Source: Edaphosphingomonas laterariae (GTDB lineage: Bacteria; Pseudomonadota; Alphaproteobacteria; Sphingomonadales; Sphingomonadaceae). From it: a DNA stretch of 64,000 nt. Where the stretch lies: NCBI RefSeq assembly GCF_900188165.1, contig NZ_FZOS01000018.1:1-64000 (forward strand). The letters run 5' to 3'. Position 1 is the stretch's first letter, and every line of letters starts with the position of its first letter. Below are positions 48,889 through 58,069 of this stretch, one piece after another. Under the pieces are notes generated by a model. That model made no database searches. It was given only the letters and a program-made list of their open reading frames with translations, and had not been told where the DNA came from. Made by a program: the position numbers and the translations under genes.

Positions 48889-51786
48889 ATGCTGACTCAT
48901 ATTTCCGTCCGTGGCGCGCGCGAGCACAATCTCAAGAGCGTCGATGTCGATATTCCGCGCGAAACGCTGACGGTGATCACCGGCCTGTCGGGTTCGGGCA
49001 AGTCCAGCCTGGCTTTCGACACCATCTATGCCGAAGGGCAGCGGCGCTATGTGGAATCGCTGTCGGCCTATGCGCGCCAGTTCCTCGAACTGATGCAGAA
49101 GCCCGATGTCGATCATATCGAAGGGCTGTCGCCGGCCATCTCGATCGAACAGAAGACCACCAGCCGCAACCCGCGCTCCACGGTCGCCACCGTGACCGAG
49201 ATCTACGATTATATGCGCCTGCTCTGGGCGCGTGTCGGCGTGCCTTATTCGCCGGCCACGGGCCTGCCGATTTCCGCGCAGACGGTTAGCCAAATGGTCG
49301 ATCGCGTGGGCCAGTTGCCGGAAGGGACGCGCTTCTACCTGCTCGCCCCCGTGGTGCGCGGCCGCAAGGGCGAATATCGCAAGGAACTGGCGGAATGGCA
49401 GAAGCAGGGCTTCACCCGCGTCCGCATCGACGGTGAGTTCTACGAGATCGAGGACGCGCCCGCGCTCGACAAGAAGTATAAGCATGACATCGAGGTCGTG
49501 GTCGATCGCCTCGTCGTGCGCGAAGGGCAGGATACGCGCCTCGCGCAGAGCTTCGAAACCGCGCTCAAGCTGGCCGAAGGGCTGGCTTATGTCGATCTGG
49601 CCGACGGCAATGTGCCGGGGGCGGAAGAAAGCCGGCTGAAGGGCGCGGTGCCCGCCAACCGCATCGTCTTTTCCGAAAAGTTCGCCTGTCCGGTGTCGGG
49701 CTTCACCATCCCGGAAATCGAGCCGCGGCTCTTTTCGTTCAACGCCCCACAGGGCGCGTGCCCGGTGTGCGACGGGCTTGGCGAAAAGCTGGTCTTTTCG
49801 GAAGAACTGGTCGTCCCCAACGAAAGCCTGTCGATCAAGAAGGGGGCGGTGGCGCCCTGGGCCAAATCCAACCCGCCGTCGCCTTATTACATGCAGGTGC
49901 TGGGCAGCCTGGCGCGCGAATTCGGCTTCAGCCTCGATGTTCCGTGGAAGGATCTGCCGGGTGAGGTGCGCCTGATCATCCTCCACGGCACCGGCGGCAA
50001 GCCCGTCACGCTCACCTTCGTCGACGGCAAGAAGAGCTATGACGTCAAGAAGCCGTTCGAAGGCGTGATCGGCAATCTCAACCGCCGCATGCTCGCCACC
50101 GAAAGCGCGTGGATGCGCGAGGAACTGGCCAAGTACCAGTCGTCGCAGCCCTGCGAGACCTGCGGCGGCGCGCGTTTGAAGCCCGAGGCGCTGGCGGTGA
50201 AGATCGCCGGCGAGGACATCAGCATGTCCACCCGGCGCGCGGTCGGCCCCGCGCTCGCTTTCTTCCGCGATCTGCCCAGCCACCTGAACGATCAGCAAAG
50301 GGCGATCGCGGAGCGCATCCTCAAGGAAATCGTCGAGCGGCTCGGCTTCCTCGACAATGTCGGGCTCGATTATCTCAACCTCGATCGCACGTCGGGCACG
50401 CTGTCCGGCGGCGAAAGCCAGCGCATCCGCCTGGCCTCGCAGATCGGCTCGGGGCTCTCGGGCGTCCTCTACGTCCTCGATGAACCGTCGATCGGCCTCC
50501 ACCAGCGCGATAATGATCGGCTGCTCGTCACGCTGCGCCGCCTGCGCGATCTCGGCAACACGGTGATCGTCGTCGAGCATGATGAGGATGCGATCCGCAC
50601 GGCGGACCATATCATCGATATGGGGCCGGGCGCGGGCGTCCATGGCGGCGCGATCGTGGCGCAGGGGGCGCTCGCCGATATCCTCGCCACCGAAGGATCG
50701 CTCACCGGCGATTATCTCTCCGGCCGCCGCACGGTCGCGGTGCCGGCCAAGCGTCGCAAGGGCAATGGCAAGAAGCTGACGGTGAAGGGCGCGCGCGCCA
50801 ACAATCTGAAGGACGTCACCGCCTCCATCCCGCTCGGCACCTTCACCTGCATCACCGGCGTTTCGGGGTCGGGCAAGTCCACCTTCACCATCGACACGCT
50901 CTATGCCACCGCCGCGCGCGTGCTGAACGGCGCGCGCATGCTCGCCGGCCATCATGAAAAGATCGAGGGGCTCCAGCATCTCGACAAGGTGATCGACATC
51001 GATCAGTCGCCGATCGGCCGCACCCCGCGTTCCAACCCCGCCACCTATACCGGCGCCTTCACCAATATCCGCGATTGGTTCGCCGGCCTGCCGGAATCGG
51101 AGGCGCGCGGCTACAAGCCCGGCCGCTTCAGCTTCAACGTCAAGGGCGGCCGGTGCGAGGCATGCCAGGGTGATGGCGTGCTGAAGATCGAGATGCACTT
51201 CCTGCCCGACGTGTACGTCACTTGCGATGTCTGCCACGGCAAGCGGTACAACCGCGAAACGCTGGAGGTGACGTTCAAGGGCAAGTCGATCGCCGACGTG
51301 CTGGACATGACGGTCGAGGATGCGGTGGAATTCTTCAAGGCCGTGCCGCCGATCCGCGACAAGATGGCGATGCTGGCCGAAGTGGGCCTCGGCTACGTCA
51401 AGGTCGGCCAGCAGGCGACGACGTTGTCGGGCGGCGAGGCGCAGCGCGTGAAGCTCGCCAAGGAACTCAGCCGCCGCGCGACCGGCAACACGCTCTACAT
51501 CCTCGATGAACCCACCACCGGCCTGCATTTCGAAGATGTCCGCAAGCTGCTGGAGGTGCTCCACGCGCTGGTGGAACAGGGCAACAGCGTGGTGGTGATC
51601 GAACATAATCTGGAAGTCATCAAGACGGCCGACTGGATCATCGATCTCGGCCCCGAAGGCGGCGACAAAGGCGGCGAGATCGTCGCCACCGGCACGCCGG
51701 AGGACGTCGCCAAGGAGAAGCGCAGCTACACCGCGCGCTATTTGGCGCCGTTGCTTGAGCAGGGGGAGAGGGTGGCGGCAGAGTAA
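48889..51786 (+). CDS. uvrA: Excinuclease ABC subunit A
   Basis: 965 residues from the ATG at 48889. Two ABC ATPase halves: [34 protein letters not shown] with signature [12 protein letters not shown], and [16 protein letters not shown] with signature [15 protein letters not shown]. Zinc modules [20 protein letters not shown] and CEACQGDG...[10 protein letters not shown] are in place, and the interaction domains have normal length. UvrA finds bulky DNA lesions with UvrB. The upstream LexA box predicts DNA-damage induction. An inverted repeat follows the stop. Confidence 0.97.
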   Translation: MLTHISVRGAREHNLKSVDVDIPRETLTVITGLSGSGKSSLAFDTIYAEGQRRYVESLSAYARQFLELMQKPDVDHIEGLSPAISIEQKTTSRNPRSTVATVTEIYDYMRLLWARVGVPYSPATGLPISAQTVSQMVDRVGQLPEGTRFYLLAPVVRGRKGEYRKELAEWQKQGFTRVRIDGEFYEIEDAPALDKKYKHDIEVVVDRLVVREGQDTRLAQSFETALKLAEGLAYVDLADGNVPGAEESRLKGAVPANRIVFSEKFACPVSGFTIPEIEPRLFSFNAPQGACPVCDGLGEKLVFSEELVVPNESLSIKKGAVAPWAKSNPPSPYYMQVLGSLAREFGFSLDVPWKDLPGEVRLIILHGTGGKPVTLTFVDGKKSYDVKKPFEGVIGNLNRRMLATESAWMREELAKYQSSQPCETCGGARLKPEALAVKIAGEDISMSTRRAVGPALAFFRDLPSHLNDQQRAIAERILKEIVERLGFLDNVGLDYLNLDRTSGTLSGGESQRIRLASQIGSGLSGVLYVLDEPSIGLHQRDNDRLLVTLRRLRDLGNTVIVVEHDEDAIRTADHIIDMGPGAGVHGGAIVAQGALADILATEGSLTGDYLSGRRTVAVPAKRRKGNGKKLTVKGARANNLKDVTASIPLGTFTCITGVSGSGKSTFTIDTLYATAARVLNGARMLAGHHEKIEGLQHLDKVIDIDQSPIGRTPRSNPATYTGAFTNIRDWFAGLPESEARGYKPGRFSFNVKGGRCEACQGDGVLKIEMHFLPDVYVTCDVCHGKRYNRETLEVTFKGKSIADVLDMTVEDAVEFFKAVPPIRDKMAMLAEVGLGYVKVGQQATTLSGGEAQRVKLAKELSRRATGNTLYILDEPTTGLHFEDVRKLLEVLHALVEQGNSVVVIEHNLEVIKTADWIIDLGPEGGDKGGEIVATGTPEDVAKEKRSYTARYLAPLLEQGERVAAE

Positions 51787-51796
51787 GCCGCCCAAA

Positions 51797-51820
51797 CCTT
51801 CTCCCGCAGGCGAGAGAAGG
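51797..51820 (+). repeat. Inverted repeat downstream of uvrA
   Basis: CCTTCTC and GAGAAGG close a ten-base centre (CCGCAGGCGA). It lacks a T-run and is not a typical terminator. It could be a REP-like end of the uvrA transcript. Confidence 0.5.
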
Positions 51821-51945
51821 ATACGAAGGCTTGGCCGCTTGCCGCCTAGCCGAAGTTGGATGAGGGCACACGGGCACTGGTAGAATGGAAGCCTCGGCGA
51901 CAGAATGCGGCATCGGCTGCAGCGCCATGTGGGGAGTTAAATACC

Positions 51946-52743
51946 TTGGCCTCCAATCCAAATCGTGCTCCCTCAATCAGCATTCCCCTGCAATCTGCGG
52001 AACTGTTCCAGAGAGCCTTGAACTTTCAGGCAGAACTGATCGACTATTTCGCAGGTGGGAAAAGCCTCGGCGAATCCCACTATCAAGCCATGCGCAAGGA
52101 GTTACTTGAAGATTCACGTTACGGGAATCTCGCTCCTTCGTGGTTGCGCCGCAATCGCGATTTGGGGGCGCTTTGGTCCTTCGCTAAATCCATTGATGGA
52201 AGTTGGGAACCGCGACGTCAGTTTGTTCGCGAACAGTTCGAACCTCTTCTGGATTTTCTCGAAAGAGGTGGTGGCGAACCGTCACCTCAAATGCCGGGGC
52301 CATATGACGCGAGTGCTTGGACTGGCGTTCAATCTGCCGCTCAGCAGGCCCAAGCAATCAAAACCCTTATCCCTGTTGCGCAAGCGGCCGTCGGATCGCT
52401 TATCGAGCATTTGGAAAAGCCAAACCACAACGGCGGCCCTCCATTAGATGAAGTAGAGTTTGCCTTGGAGCGATTGCGCAAACTCTACTCAGCGTTGGGA
52501 AGCCTGTTGACCGCTGTCGAGGGCGGGAAGTTAAGAGATACAATCGATAATGGTCTTGTTGCTGAGGTCGCTCGATATGGCCGACAGGCAGCGAGGGCGT
52601 TGAAGAATGATCCGCTACCTTATGCTCTGTCAGGAACCCTTCTGGCGCTGTTCACAGCTTGTGGTTTTCCCGGCTTAGGCGGCTATTTGGGTGGCATCGC
52701 TATAGCAATAAAAAAACCGGGGCAGGGAGGCGGCGTTGAATAA
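51946..52743 (+). CDS. Unknown protein with hydrophobic C-terminus, accessory region
   Basis: 265 residues from a TTG at 51946 with GGGGAG upstream; the frame is open further upstream without a better start. No known domain. Visible features are the N-terminal helical region FQRALNFQAELIDYFAGGKSLGESHYQAM, the motif PNHNGGPPLDEVE near residue 165 (seen in several mobile-element proteins), a coil around LERLRKLYSALGSLLTAV and a hydrophobic end (LSGTLLALFTACGFPGLGG). A/T content is clearly higher than in uvrA, so it is probably acquired. It faces the next gene tail to tail. Confidence 0.6.
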   Translation: MASNPNRAPSISIPLQSAELFQRALNFQAELIDYFAGGKSLGESHYQAMRKELLEDSRYGNLAPSWLRRNRDLGALWSFAKSIDGSWEPRRQFVREQFEPLLDFLERGGGEPSPQMPGPYDASAWTGVQSAAQQAQAIKTLIPVAQAAVGSLIEHLEKPNHNGGPPLDEVEFALERLRKLYSALGSLLTAVEGGKLRDTIDNGLVAEVARYGRQAARALKNDPLPYALSGTLLALFTACGFPGLGGYLGGIAIAIKKPGQGGGVE

Positions 52744-52773
52744 ATGGCCCAAGACCCGCTCCTCCCTTGCTCA

Positions 52774-53445
52774 TTAGAGGCCATATTCGTGTTTTAGAGA
52801 ATCCCACGTATCCAAAATCTTGGAATATCTGGATTCAAAGATCGCCTCTTCATCACCCTTTAGAAAGTGCGATGCACCGCTAAACGAATGGCCTCGCAAA
52901 ATGTCGAGCAACTCCATATCGACCAGATCGTGCTCAGAAAGAGCTTCTGCCATCAGCCATAGACCCATCCTTGCCCATTTTTCATCAAGTGCAGGGTGTT
53001 CGCTGAAGTAGGGGTAGATCAGTTTATGTCGGTCTCCGCCGAGCTTCAGCGCGAGAAGGTTATCCACCTTTACGGTAAGGTCGAGGCCCGGGACCACGTA
53101 ATGAGTGTGAACTTCCTCTTCGCGCCAACTGATTGGCTGATTGGTCGTTCTCGCAAGGTACCTAAACCAGCTTAGAAAGCCCTCCGTAAGCAGCGGATAC
53201 AGCCTTCTCCTTTGCTTGCTCAATGTAATCAGCAGAGCGGTCTGCAGCTCAAGGTCGGTTTTTCCGATAGCGTGATCTTTGGCTGCATTCCACCAAGGGT
53301 AGTGAAAATGCCCACCGCCGCCCTTGATGCCCAATTTTTTATCGCGCTCGCTTCGGAGGTCGGATCGAAGCTCGGAGATGAGTCCTTTTTCCTGAAGCGC
53401 GCAAAGTCGAAGAAGCTTGTTTAGGTTGATTGTCTTGATGGTCAT
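52774..53445 (-). CDS. Unknown protein, accessory region
   Basis: 223 codons from the ATG at 53445. TIKTINLNKLLRLCALQEKG begins a helical, charged protein without signal or membrane segment. VVPGLDLTVKVDNLLALKLGGDRHK has an alternating Asp/Lys core and could belong to a nuclease-like fold, but this cannot be supported. Cys is rare. The codon use is A/T-rich as in its convergent neighbour, so the two may be a pair brought in together. Confidence 0.55.
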   Translation of the reverse strand: MTIKTINLNKLLRLCALQEKGLISELRSDLRSERDKKLGIKGGGGHFHYPWWNAAKDHAIGKTDLELQTALLITLSKQRRRLYPLLTEGFLSWFRYLARTTNQPISWREEEVHTHYVVPGLDLTVKVDNLLALKLGGDRHKLIYPYFSEHPALDEKWARMGLWLMAEALSEHDLVDMELLDILRGHSFSGASHFLKGDEEAIFESRYSKILDTWDSLKHEYGL

Positions 53446-53575
53446 TAAGGTGCGTCCTTCCATTCCCGACTCAATGAGCCGGGGTGTCTGATTGCATCCT
53501 CTCCCTTCTATGGTTGTTCTTTAGCACTTCACTATCGAGAGTGCCAAGTTTTTGTTTCGTTCTCCTTGGTGAGGC

Positions 53576-53965
53576 TCACCAACTCGCCCCATCCACGGCC
53601 CGCACCTCCACCGCCGCCGGATCGAACTCGTCCAGCAGCCGCGCATTCATTCCCATCTTGCTGACGTGGGCATCGGAAGGAACAGCCGGGGGCTGTTCCT
53701 GATGCCCACGGTCGCCCAGCGTGCGCCAGTGGGTCAGGCAGCCGCAGACCGGGCAATGGTGGATGCCGATCATCCGGTCGCCCCACACATAGGCGCGGGT
53801 CTCGCCCGTCACCTCCACCGCGCCATCGGGATAATAGGCCATCAGCGCGCCCGTCCGCCGGCATAAAGAGCAGTTGCAGCTATTCACCCATTCAGGCGCA
53901 TAAGGCACAGTGAGTGTCACCGCGCCGCAGTGGCAGCTTCCGTGGGCGGGGGTGGGGTGAGGCAT
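53576..53965 (-). CDS. GFA family protein with in-frame palindromic insertion (third copy)
   Basis: 129 residues. GSCHCGAVTLTV, CNCSLCRRTGAL and HHCPVCGCLTHW are the zinc sites of the GFA fold. Between GDR and KMGMNARLL lies GHQEQPPAVPSDAHVS, which other family members lack. The first GFA protein of this window is 13 or more residues shorter at this place. The extra codons are exactly those of a DNA palindrome (53663-53713), so a mobile hairpin seems to have landed in frame near the C-terminus. Confidence 0.85.
   Translation of the reverse strand: MPHPTPAHGSCHCGAVTLTVPYAPEWVNSCNCSLCRRTGALMAYYPDGAVEVTGETRAYVWGDRMIGIHHCPVCGCLTHWRTLGDRGHQEQPPAVPSDAHVSKMGMNARLLDEFDPAAVEVRAVDGASW
53663..53713. 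repeat. Palindromic element inside the GFA coding region
   Basis: On the plus strand: GTGGGCATC, GGA bulge, AGGAACAGCC, loop GGG, GGCTGTTCCT, GATGCCCAC, with GAC and GTC at the ends. The 10- and 9-base stems are perfect. Removing 45 bases (53666-53710) restores the usual spacing in frame. No second copy is in the window. Confidence 0.85.
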
Positions 53966-53990
53966 GGCGGGAGTGTGGCCTAAATCTTCC

Positions 53991-54016
53991 CGTCATCCCA
54001 GCGCAGGCTGGGATCG
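53991..54016 (+). repeat. REP-like hairpin, copy 1 near the GFA gene
   Basis: The 26-base unit starts CGTCATCCCAGCGCAG and ends GCTGGGATCG; arms ATCCCAGC and GCTGGGAT. It differs from the nuclease-flanking hairpin by a compensatory C-G to G-C pair. Confidence 0.88.
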
Positions 54017-54027
54017 CCCTCCACAGC

Positions 54028-54053
54028 CGTCATCCCAGCGTAGGCTGGGATCG
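54028..54053 (+). repeat. REP-like hairpin, copy 2
   Basis: Same as the copy at 53991, with T for C in the loop (CGTAG); direct orientation, 11 bases after it. Confidence 0.88.
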
Positions 54054-54082
54054 CCATGCTTTGGGCACAACATGGAGGATAG

Positions 54083-54108
54083 CGATCCCAGCCTGCGCCG
54101 GGATGACG
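54083..54108 (-). repeat. REP-like hairpin, copy 3
   Basis: Inverted orientation to copies 1 and 2, with one change that unpairs the stem (CGCCGGGATGACG on the plus strand). The three copies fill the gap before the HTH gene. Confidence 0.85.
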
Positions 54109-54181
54109 TGAGTGGGAGCGGGGCAGGGGCCGCGAACCACATCCTGTCCTACATATAACCACATAGGTTATATTCCGCGCC

Positions 54182-55630
54182 ATGGAGAACCACGCCCCCA
54201 CCGCATTCGCCCCGGCCCCCGCCACGCCCGCGCCCACGCCTGCGCAAGGCCCGTCGCTGGAACGCGCCCATGGCTGGACCCCGCAACGCCAGCGCGATTT
54301 CCTGGCGGCGCTTGCCGAAGGCCATACGGTGGAGGCCGGGTGCCGGATCGTCGGCCTGTCGGTCGCGTCCGCTTATGCCTTTCGCCGTCGCGCGGCGGGG
54401 GCGGCGTTCGCGCTTGGCTGGCAGGCGGCGTGCCTGCAGGCGCGGGAGAAGCTGGCCGATGTGCTCCTGTCCCGCGCGATCGACGGGCAGGTGGAAACCA
54501 TCACGCGGGCCAATGGCGATGTGATCGAACGGCATCGTTATGACAATCGCCTCGCCCAATCCATGCTCACCCGGCTCGATCGGCTGGCCGATGCCGCGCA
54601 GGCGGAGGCGACGCACGGCGCCGCGCGCATGGTGGCGCAGGAATGGGATCAGTATCTGGCGCTGATCGGCCGCGATTGTTCGCCTGCGCGCGCCGGCCTG
54701 TTCGTCGGCCTGCGGCTGGCCGATCCGGCGGCGGGCGGGGCGGGCGCGGGGGAGAATGCGGGCCATGATCTCGCCCCCGTGGTCGCGCTGGCGCGGGCCG
54801 ATCGCTTCCTGGCCGCGCAGGCGGGCACGGCGGGCGAGGTGGATGTCGCCGATCTCGATCCCGCCCGGCGCGGCGAATGGACCGGCGAACAATGGGCGCG
54901 GGCCGAAGCCGCCGGCCTTGTCGCCATCGCCGCGCCGCCGCCCGCCGCCGGGGATGCGGACGATGCCGATGGCAAGCCTCAACTTCCTCAACCGCTGGTG
55001 GAGGATGATGGCTGCGGCCCGGTCTGGTTCAGCGAGACATGGCAGGGCTGGGTCACCGAATTTCCGCCCCCGCCGGGCTTTCGTGGCCGGCAGGACGGGG
55101 ATTATGGCGACATGGATTATCAGCGATCGTTGAGCGTTCAGGAAGCGCGGCACTGGCACGCGCGGCGCGCGGCGCAGCTGGCCGGGCGGCGGGCGGCGGA
55201 CAGCGCCGATCGCGATCGCTTCTTCGGTATCGCCACGCTTTTGGCCGATGCGGATGCGCTGGCCGGCGGGCAGCCGGCGGGCATGGGGGGCGATGCCGCC
55301 ACGGGGGATGCCGCGCTGGCCCCGCATGGGCTTGGCGGCGGGTGGGTGGACGTGTTCGCCGGCGATCGCGGTGCCGGCGATGATGATGACGGCGATTATG
55401 ACGATGACTGCGATGACGATGGGGATGCCGATCCCGCCGGCCTCGCCGCGTTCATCGATCAGTGCGAACGCAATGATGCGACCATCGAACGCTTCCGCCA
55501 GATCGTCGGTCTCGCTGATGCCTGCGACGCGCATGAACGCGGGGCCGGGCCCGATCCCTTCGGCCTCGATGCCGCACCGCCCCCCTCCACCCCGCCACGC
55601 GCGCCTTATCCGCTGCCCTTCATGGGCTAG
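54182..55630 (+). CDS. Hypothetical HTH protein with long disordered acidic tail
   Basis: 482 residues from the ATG at 54182. LERAHGWTPQRQRDFLAALAEGHTVEAGCRIVGLSVASAYAFRRR (residues 27-70) has the pattern of a terminase-small-subunit/transposase-type helix-turn-helix. A helical part to about 180 follows, then long Ala/Gly/Asp-rich linkers with a DDDDGDYDDDCDDDGDAD run near 400. Proteins of this type are frequent in sphingomonads and have no assigned role. No phage genes accompany it, so a terminase function is unlikely. Confidence 0.7.
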   Translation: MENHAPTAFAPAPATPAPTPAQGPSLERAHGWTPQRQRDFLAALAEGHTVEAGCRIVGLSVASAYAFRRRAAGAAFALGWQAACLQAREKLADVLLSRAIDGQVETITRANGDVIERHRYDNRLAQSMLTRLDRLADAAQAEATHGAARMVAQEWDQYLALIGRDCSPARAGLFVGLRLADPAAGGAGAGENAGHDLAPVVALARADRFLAAQAGTAGEVDVADLDPARRGEWTGEQWARAEAAGLVAIAAPPPAAGDADDADGKPQLPQPLVEDDGCGPVWFSETWQGWVTEFPPPPGFRGRQDGDYGDMDYQRSLSVQEARHWHARRAAQLAGRRAADSADRDRFFGIATLLADADALAGGQPAGMGGDAATGDAALAPHGLGGGWVDVFAGDRGAGDDDDGDYDDDCDDDGDADPAGLAAFIDQCERNDATIERFRQIVGLADACDAHERGAGPDPFGLDAAPPPSTPPRAPYPLPFMG

Positions 55631-56521
55631 GGCCGGGCGGGGGAGGGCGGGCGCGCCCGTTGGCGCCGCGATGCGGACGCGCGGATGCCCCCGCGCGCAT
55701 ATCGGGCGATCTGCATGCCAGCCCGCCGTCGTAGCGCGCTGGATGCGATACGCCCATGCGTTCATCCGCCCACGCCACGCCCGTGGGCGCACGCCGGTCC
55801 GGCCCGTGGCTGCACGCACGCCGCCCCGCCCGGCCAGTGCGCGGTAATGGATGGAGGCCGCGCTCCGCCCGGCCAGTGCGCAGTAATGAATGGATGCCGC
55901 GCGCCGCCAGGCCAGTGCGCTGCAATGGATGGAGGCCGCACGCCGCCAGGCCGGTGCGCTGTAATGGATGGAGGCCGCGCCCCGTCGCATCATCGCGCGC
56001 GGATACGTCAATGGGGGCCGGCGTTGCCGCCAACCCCCATTGCGCCGGATGTCAGGTCCCCGCTTGCCGGATGGCGGGGCAGGGCCTGTCCTGGCGTGTG
56101 GCGGCGCATGGCGGGGCTCGCGAGTGCACCCCAGCCGCTTCCGCCCGGCCGATCCGTTTCGGGCCGCTGGCCTTGGGTGGATGCCATGCGGCATGCCGTT
56201 GGCCGGGGTTCCGTCCCGGTTCGTGCCCGCTTCGCCTGCCCCGTAATCCGTGCCTGGAGGAACGAACCCTGGTCGCGCGGCTCAGCCATGCGATCATCTG
56301 AAGAAAACGGCTGATTTCCGCCCTTTCCTCACTCTCGATCACCGGTTGAGGCTCTCATGCGCCGCTGAGTCGGCCAAGCGGAATCTCCCCCTCCACCCCT
56401 GTGGATAACGGGGATTATGGGGATGGATGGCGGTTGTGCCCCGCGATCCGGCCCGGCGCGGCCCTTGCCGGGATGCGGGCGCATCTCTATCGTCCCCGCC
56501 GGCCGTGTGGGAGGGCGCCTG
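55631..56521. other. Intergenic region with 39-base minisatellite, no credible gene
   Basis: 890 bases between the HTH gene and the polysaccharide ligase. Several frames stay open through the repeat, but none has both a ribosome binding site and coding bias. It contains the repeat at 55805-55999, a lone DnaA-like 9-mer TGTGGATAA at 56400-56408, and a Shine-Dalgarno for the next gene. Confidence 0.7.
55805..55999. repeat. 39-base tandem repeat (minisatellite)
   Basis: Units start at 55844 (GTAATGGATGGAGGCCGCG), 55883, 55922 and 55961, with an imperfect leading unit at 55805. All full units have the same 39-base length with 3-6 substitutions. The length is a multiple of three, so open frames continue on both strands (for example GLHPLQRTG repeated on the minus strand). 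Confidence 0.9.
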
Positions 56522-58054
56522 ATGCTGCAGATGATCAAGCATGCGCTGTTCGCCGGCACGCTAAGCGCCGTTGGCGCGCTGATTTTCTATCTTCTCATAT
56601 CCGCCGCCACGCGCCGCGATATCGGCTATCGCCCGGCCATCGCTGCCGTGGTGATGCCGGTCATCGCCTTCCTCTCGCCGCACATTGCCATCGTGCAGCT
56701 GATGATGTTCCTGCTGGTGCCGCTCTGCGCCCGCACGCGCCGCGATATCCTGCCGATCTTCATCATCGGCCTGCTGCTGCTGCCGGGGCTTGGCAAGCCG
56801 CTGGTGGTGGGGTCGCTTTATCTGTTCGCGCTCAACACGCCGCTGCTGCTGTCGCTCGGGGCGTTGCTGACGATGGCGATCAAGCCCGGCCGCACGACGC
56901 CGGGTAAATGGTGGACGCATATTCCGTTCGTCATCGTCTGCATCCTCGTGTGGCTGGTTGCCGCCCGCGATCAGACCGCGACGAACATGCTGCGCCAGGT
57001 GTTGATGGTGGCGATGTCGATGGTGCCGCCCTATCTGGTCGTCGCCTGGCTGATCCGCTCGGCCGAAGATGCGCGGCGGATGTTGCTGGCGATGGTGATG
57101 GCGGGAACGATCTGTTCGGTGATCCTGGCCTTCGAAGCGGTCCGCTTCTGGCCGATCTATGTCGAACTGGTGATGCGTTTCGATGTCGGCGGCGCGCTTG
57201 TTTCGCACCTCAGCGTTCGCGGTGGCATGCTGCGCGCGGCGGGGCCGATGATGCAATCGACGATGATGGCCTTCGTCCTCTGCTTCTGTTTTCTCGCCGG
57301 CTATCTGATGCGCCGTTCCTTTCCCTCGCTGCCGCACTGGTTGGCGATGATGGCGGTGCTGGCTGTCGGCCTGATCGCGCCGCAATCGCGCAATGCCTGG
57401 CTGGGGGTTGCGACCGGGCTGCTGATGTTGGAGATTTATCGTGGGCGGGCGGCGCGAATGGGCGCGCTGGTGGCTATCGGTGCCGTCGTCGCCGGTTTGC
57501 TGGCCGTTGCCGTATCCAGCAGCCCGCGCCTTGCCGAGGCGGTGGGTGTCAGCGGCGAGGCAAGCAACACCGGCGATTATCGCGAACGGTTGTTGCGGCG
57601 CGGCATGGAGGAGTTCCGCAAGGCGCCGCTGTTCGGCGCGGCGCCCGAAATCGTGAACCGGCGCCTGGAGGACATGGTGCAAGGCGAAGGGATCGTCGAC
57701 TACGTCAACAGCTATCTCTATTTCGCCTTGTTCACCGGCGGCCTCGGATTGGCGGTCTTTGTGTTCGGCCAGCTGTTCGAACTGGCGACCTTGTGGTTCC
57801 GCCGTCGGCGCTGGCGGAGCGAGCCCATGATGCTGGACATAGGCGCCTATGCATTCGGTGCGATCGTGATGATGGCGCAGATGCTGATCTTTACCTCGTT
57901 CGTCGGCATGAACGCGACGATGAGCATGATGTGCTACGCGCTGGTCGCGGGGCTTGTTGCCTGTCGGCCCACAGTGGCGGGCGCCGCATCGCGCCCGCGC
58001 CGGCGGCCTCTGGAAGGCATGGTGATGGGGCCGCTGCCGACGTTGCAGCGATAG
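56522..58054 (+). CDS. O-antigen ligase/polymerase-like membrane protein
   Basis: 510 residues from the ATG at 56522; GGGAGG upstream. About a dozen membrane helices, for example FYLLISAATRRD, LIFTSFVGMN and LAMMAVLAVGLIAPQSRNAWLGVATGLLMLEIYRG, which has the RNAW-type block of WaaL/Wzy proteins before a large periplasmic loop (YRERLLRRGMEEFRKAPLFGA). It joins or polymerises polysaccharide repeat units at the inner membrane. The other exopolysaccharide genes lie on the opposite strand, tail to tail with it. Confidence 0.85.
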   Translation: MLQMIKHALFAGTLSAVGALIFYLLISAATRRDIGYRPAIAAVVMPVIAFLSPHIAIVQLMMFLLVPLCARTRRDILPIFIIGLLLLPGLGKPLVVGSLYLFALNTPLLLSLGALLTMAIKPGRTTPGKWWTHIPFVIVCILVWLVAARDQTATNMLRQVLMVAMSMVPPYLVVAWLIRSAEDARRMLLAMVMAGTICSVILAFEAVRFWPIYVELVMRFDVGGALVSHLSVRGGMLRAAGPMMQSTMMAFVLCFCFLAGYLMRRSFPSLPHWLAMMAVLAVGLIAPQSRNAWLGVATGLLMLEIYRGRAARMGALVAIGAVVAGLLAVAVSSSPRLAEAVGVSGEASNTGDYRERLLRRGMEEFRKAPLFGAAPEIVNRRLEDMVQGEGIVDYVNSYLYFALFTGGLGLAVFVFGQLFELATLWFRRRRWRSEPMMLDIGAYAFGAIVMMAQMLIFTSFVGMNATMSMMCYALVAGLVACRPTVAGAASRPRRRPLEGMVMGPLPTLQR

Positions 58055-58069
58055 GCGACGCGACGGGCG

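Noticed and set aside
48817-51795. A 992-codon open frame antisense to uvrA
   Set aside because: It mirrors the third-position GC of uvrA, is Arg/Ala/His-rich and has no domain or start signal.
51797-51820. Intrinsic terminator of uvrA
   Set aside because: The stem is only seven pairs with a ten-base loop and there is no T-run; listed as an inverted repeat.
54182-55630. Prophage terminase small subunit
   Set aside because: The HTH resembles one, but no large terminase, portal, capsid or integrase gene is nearby and the rest of the protein is unlike terminases.
55620-56033. 13-residue repeat protein encoded on the minus strand across the minisatellite
   Set aside because: Equivalent repeats are open in other frames too; no start signal or coding bias distinguishes this one. 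It is kept only as a repeat finding.
54149-56194. A 681-codon minus-strand frame over the HTH gene and the minisatellite
   Set aside because: It runs through a repeat whose length is a multiple of three and the GC-rich antisense strand; composition is Arg/Ala/Gly noise.
56400-56408. DnaA box suggesting a replication origin
   Set aside because: A single 9-mer match without a cluster, AT-rich unwinding region or dnaA/parAB neighbours is expected by chance.
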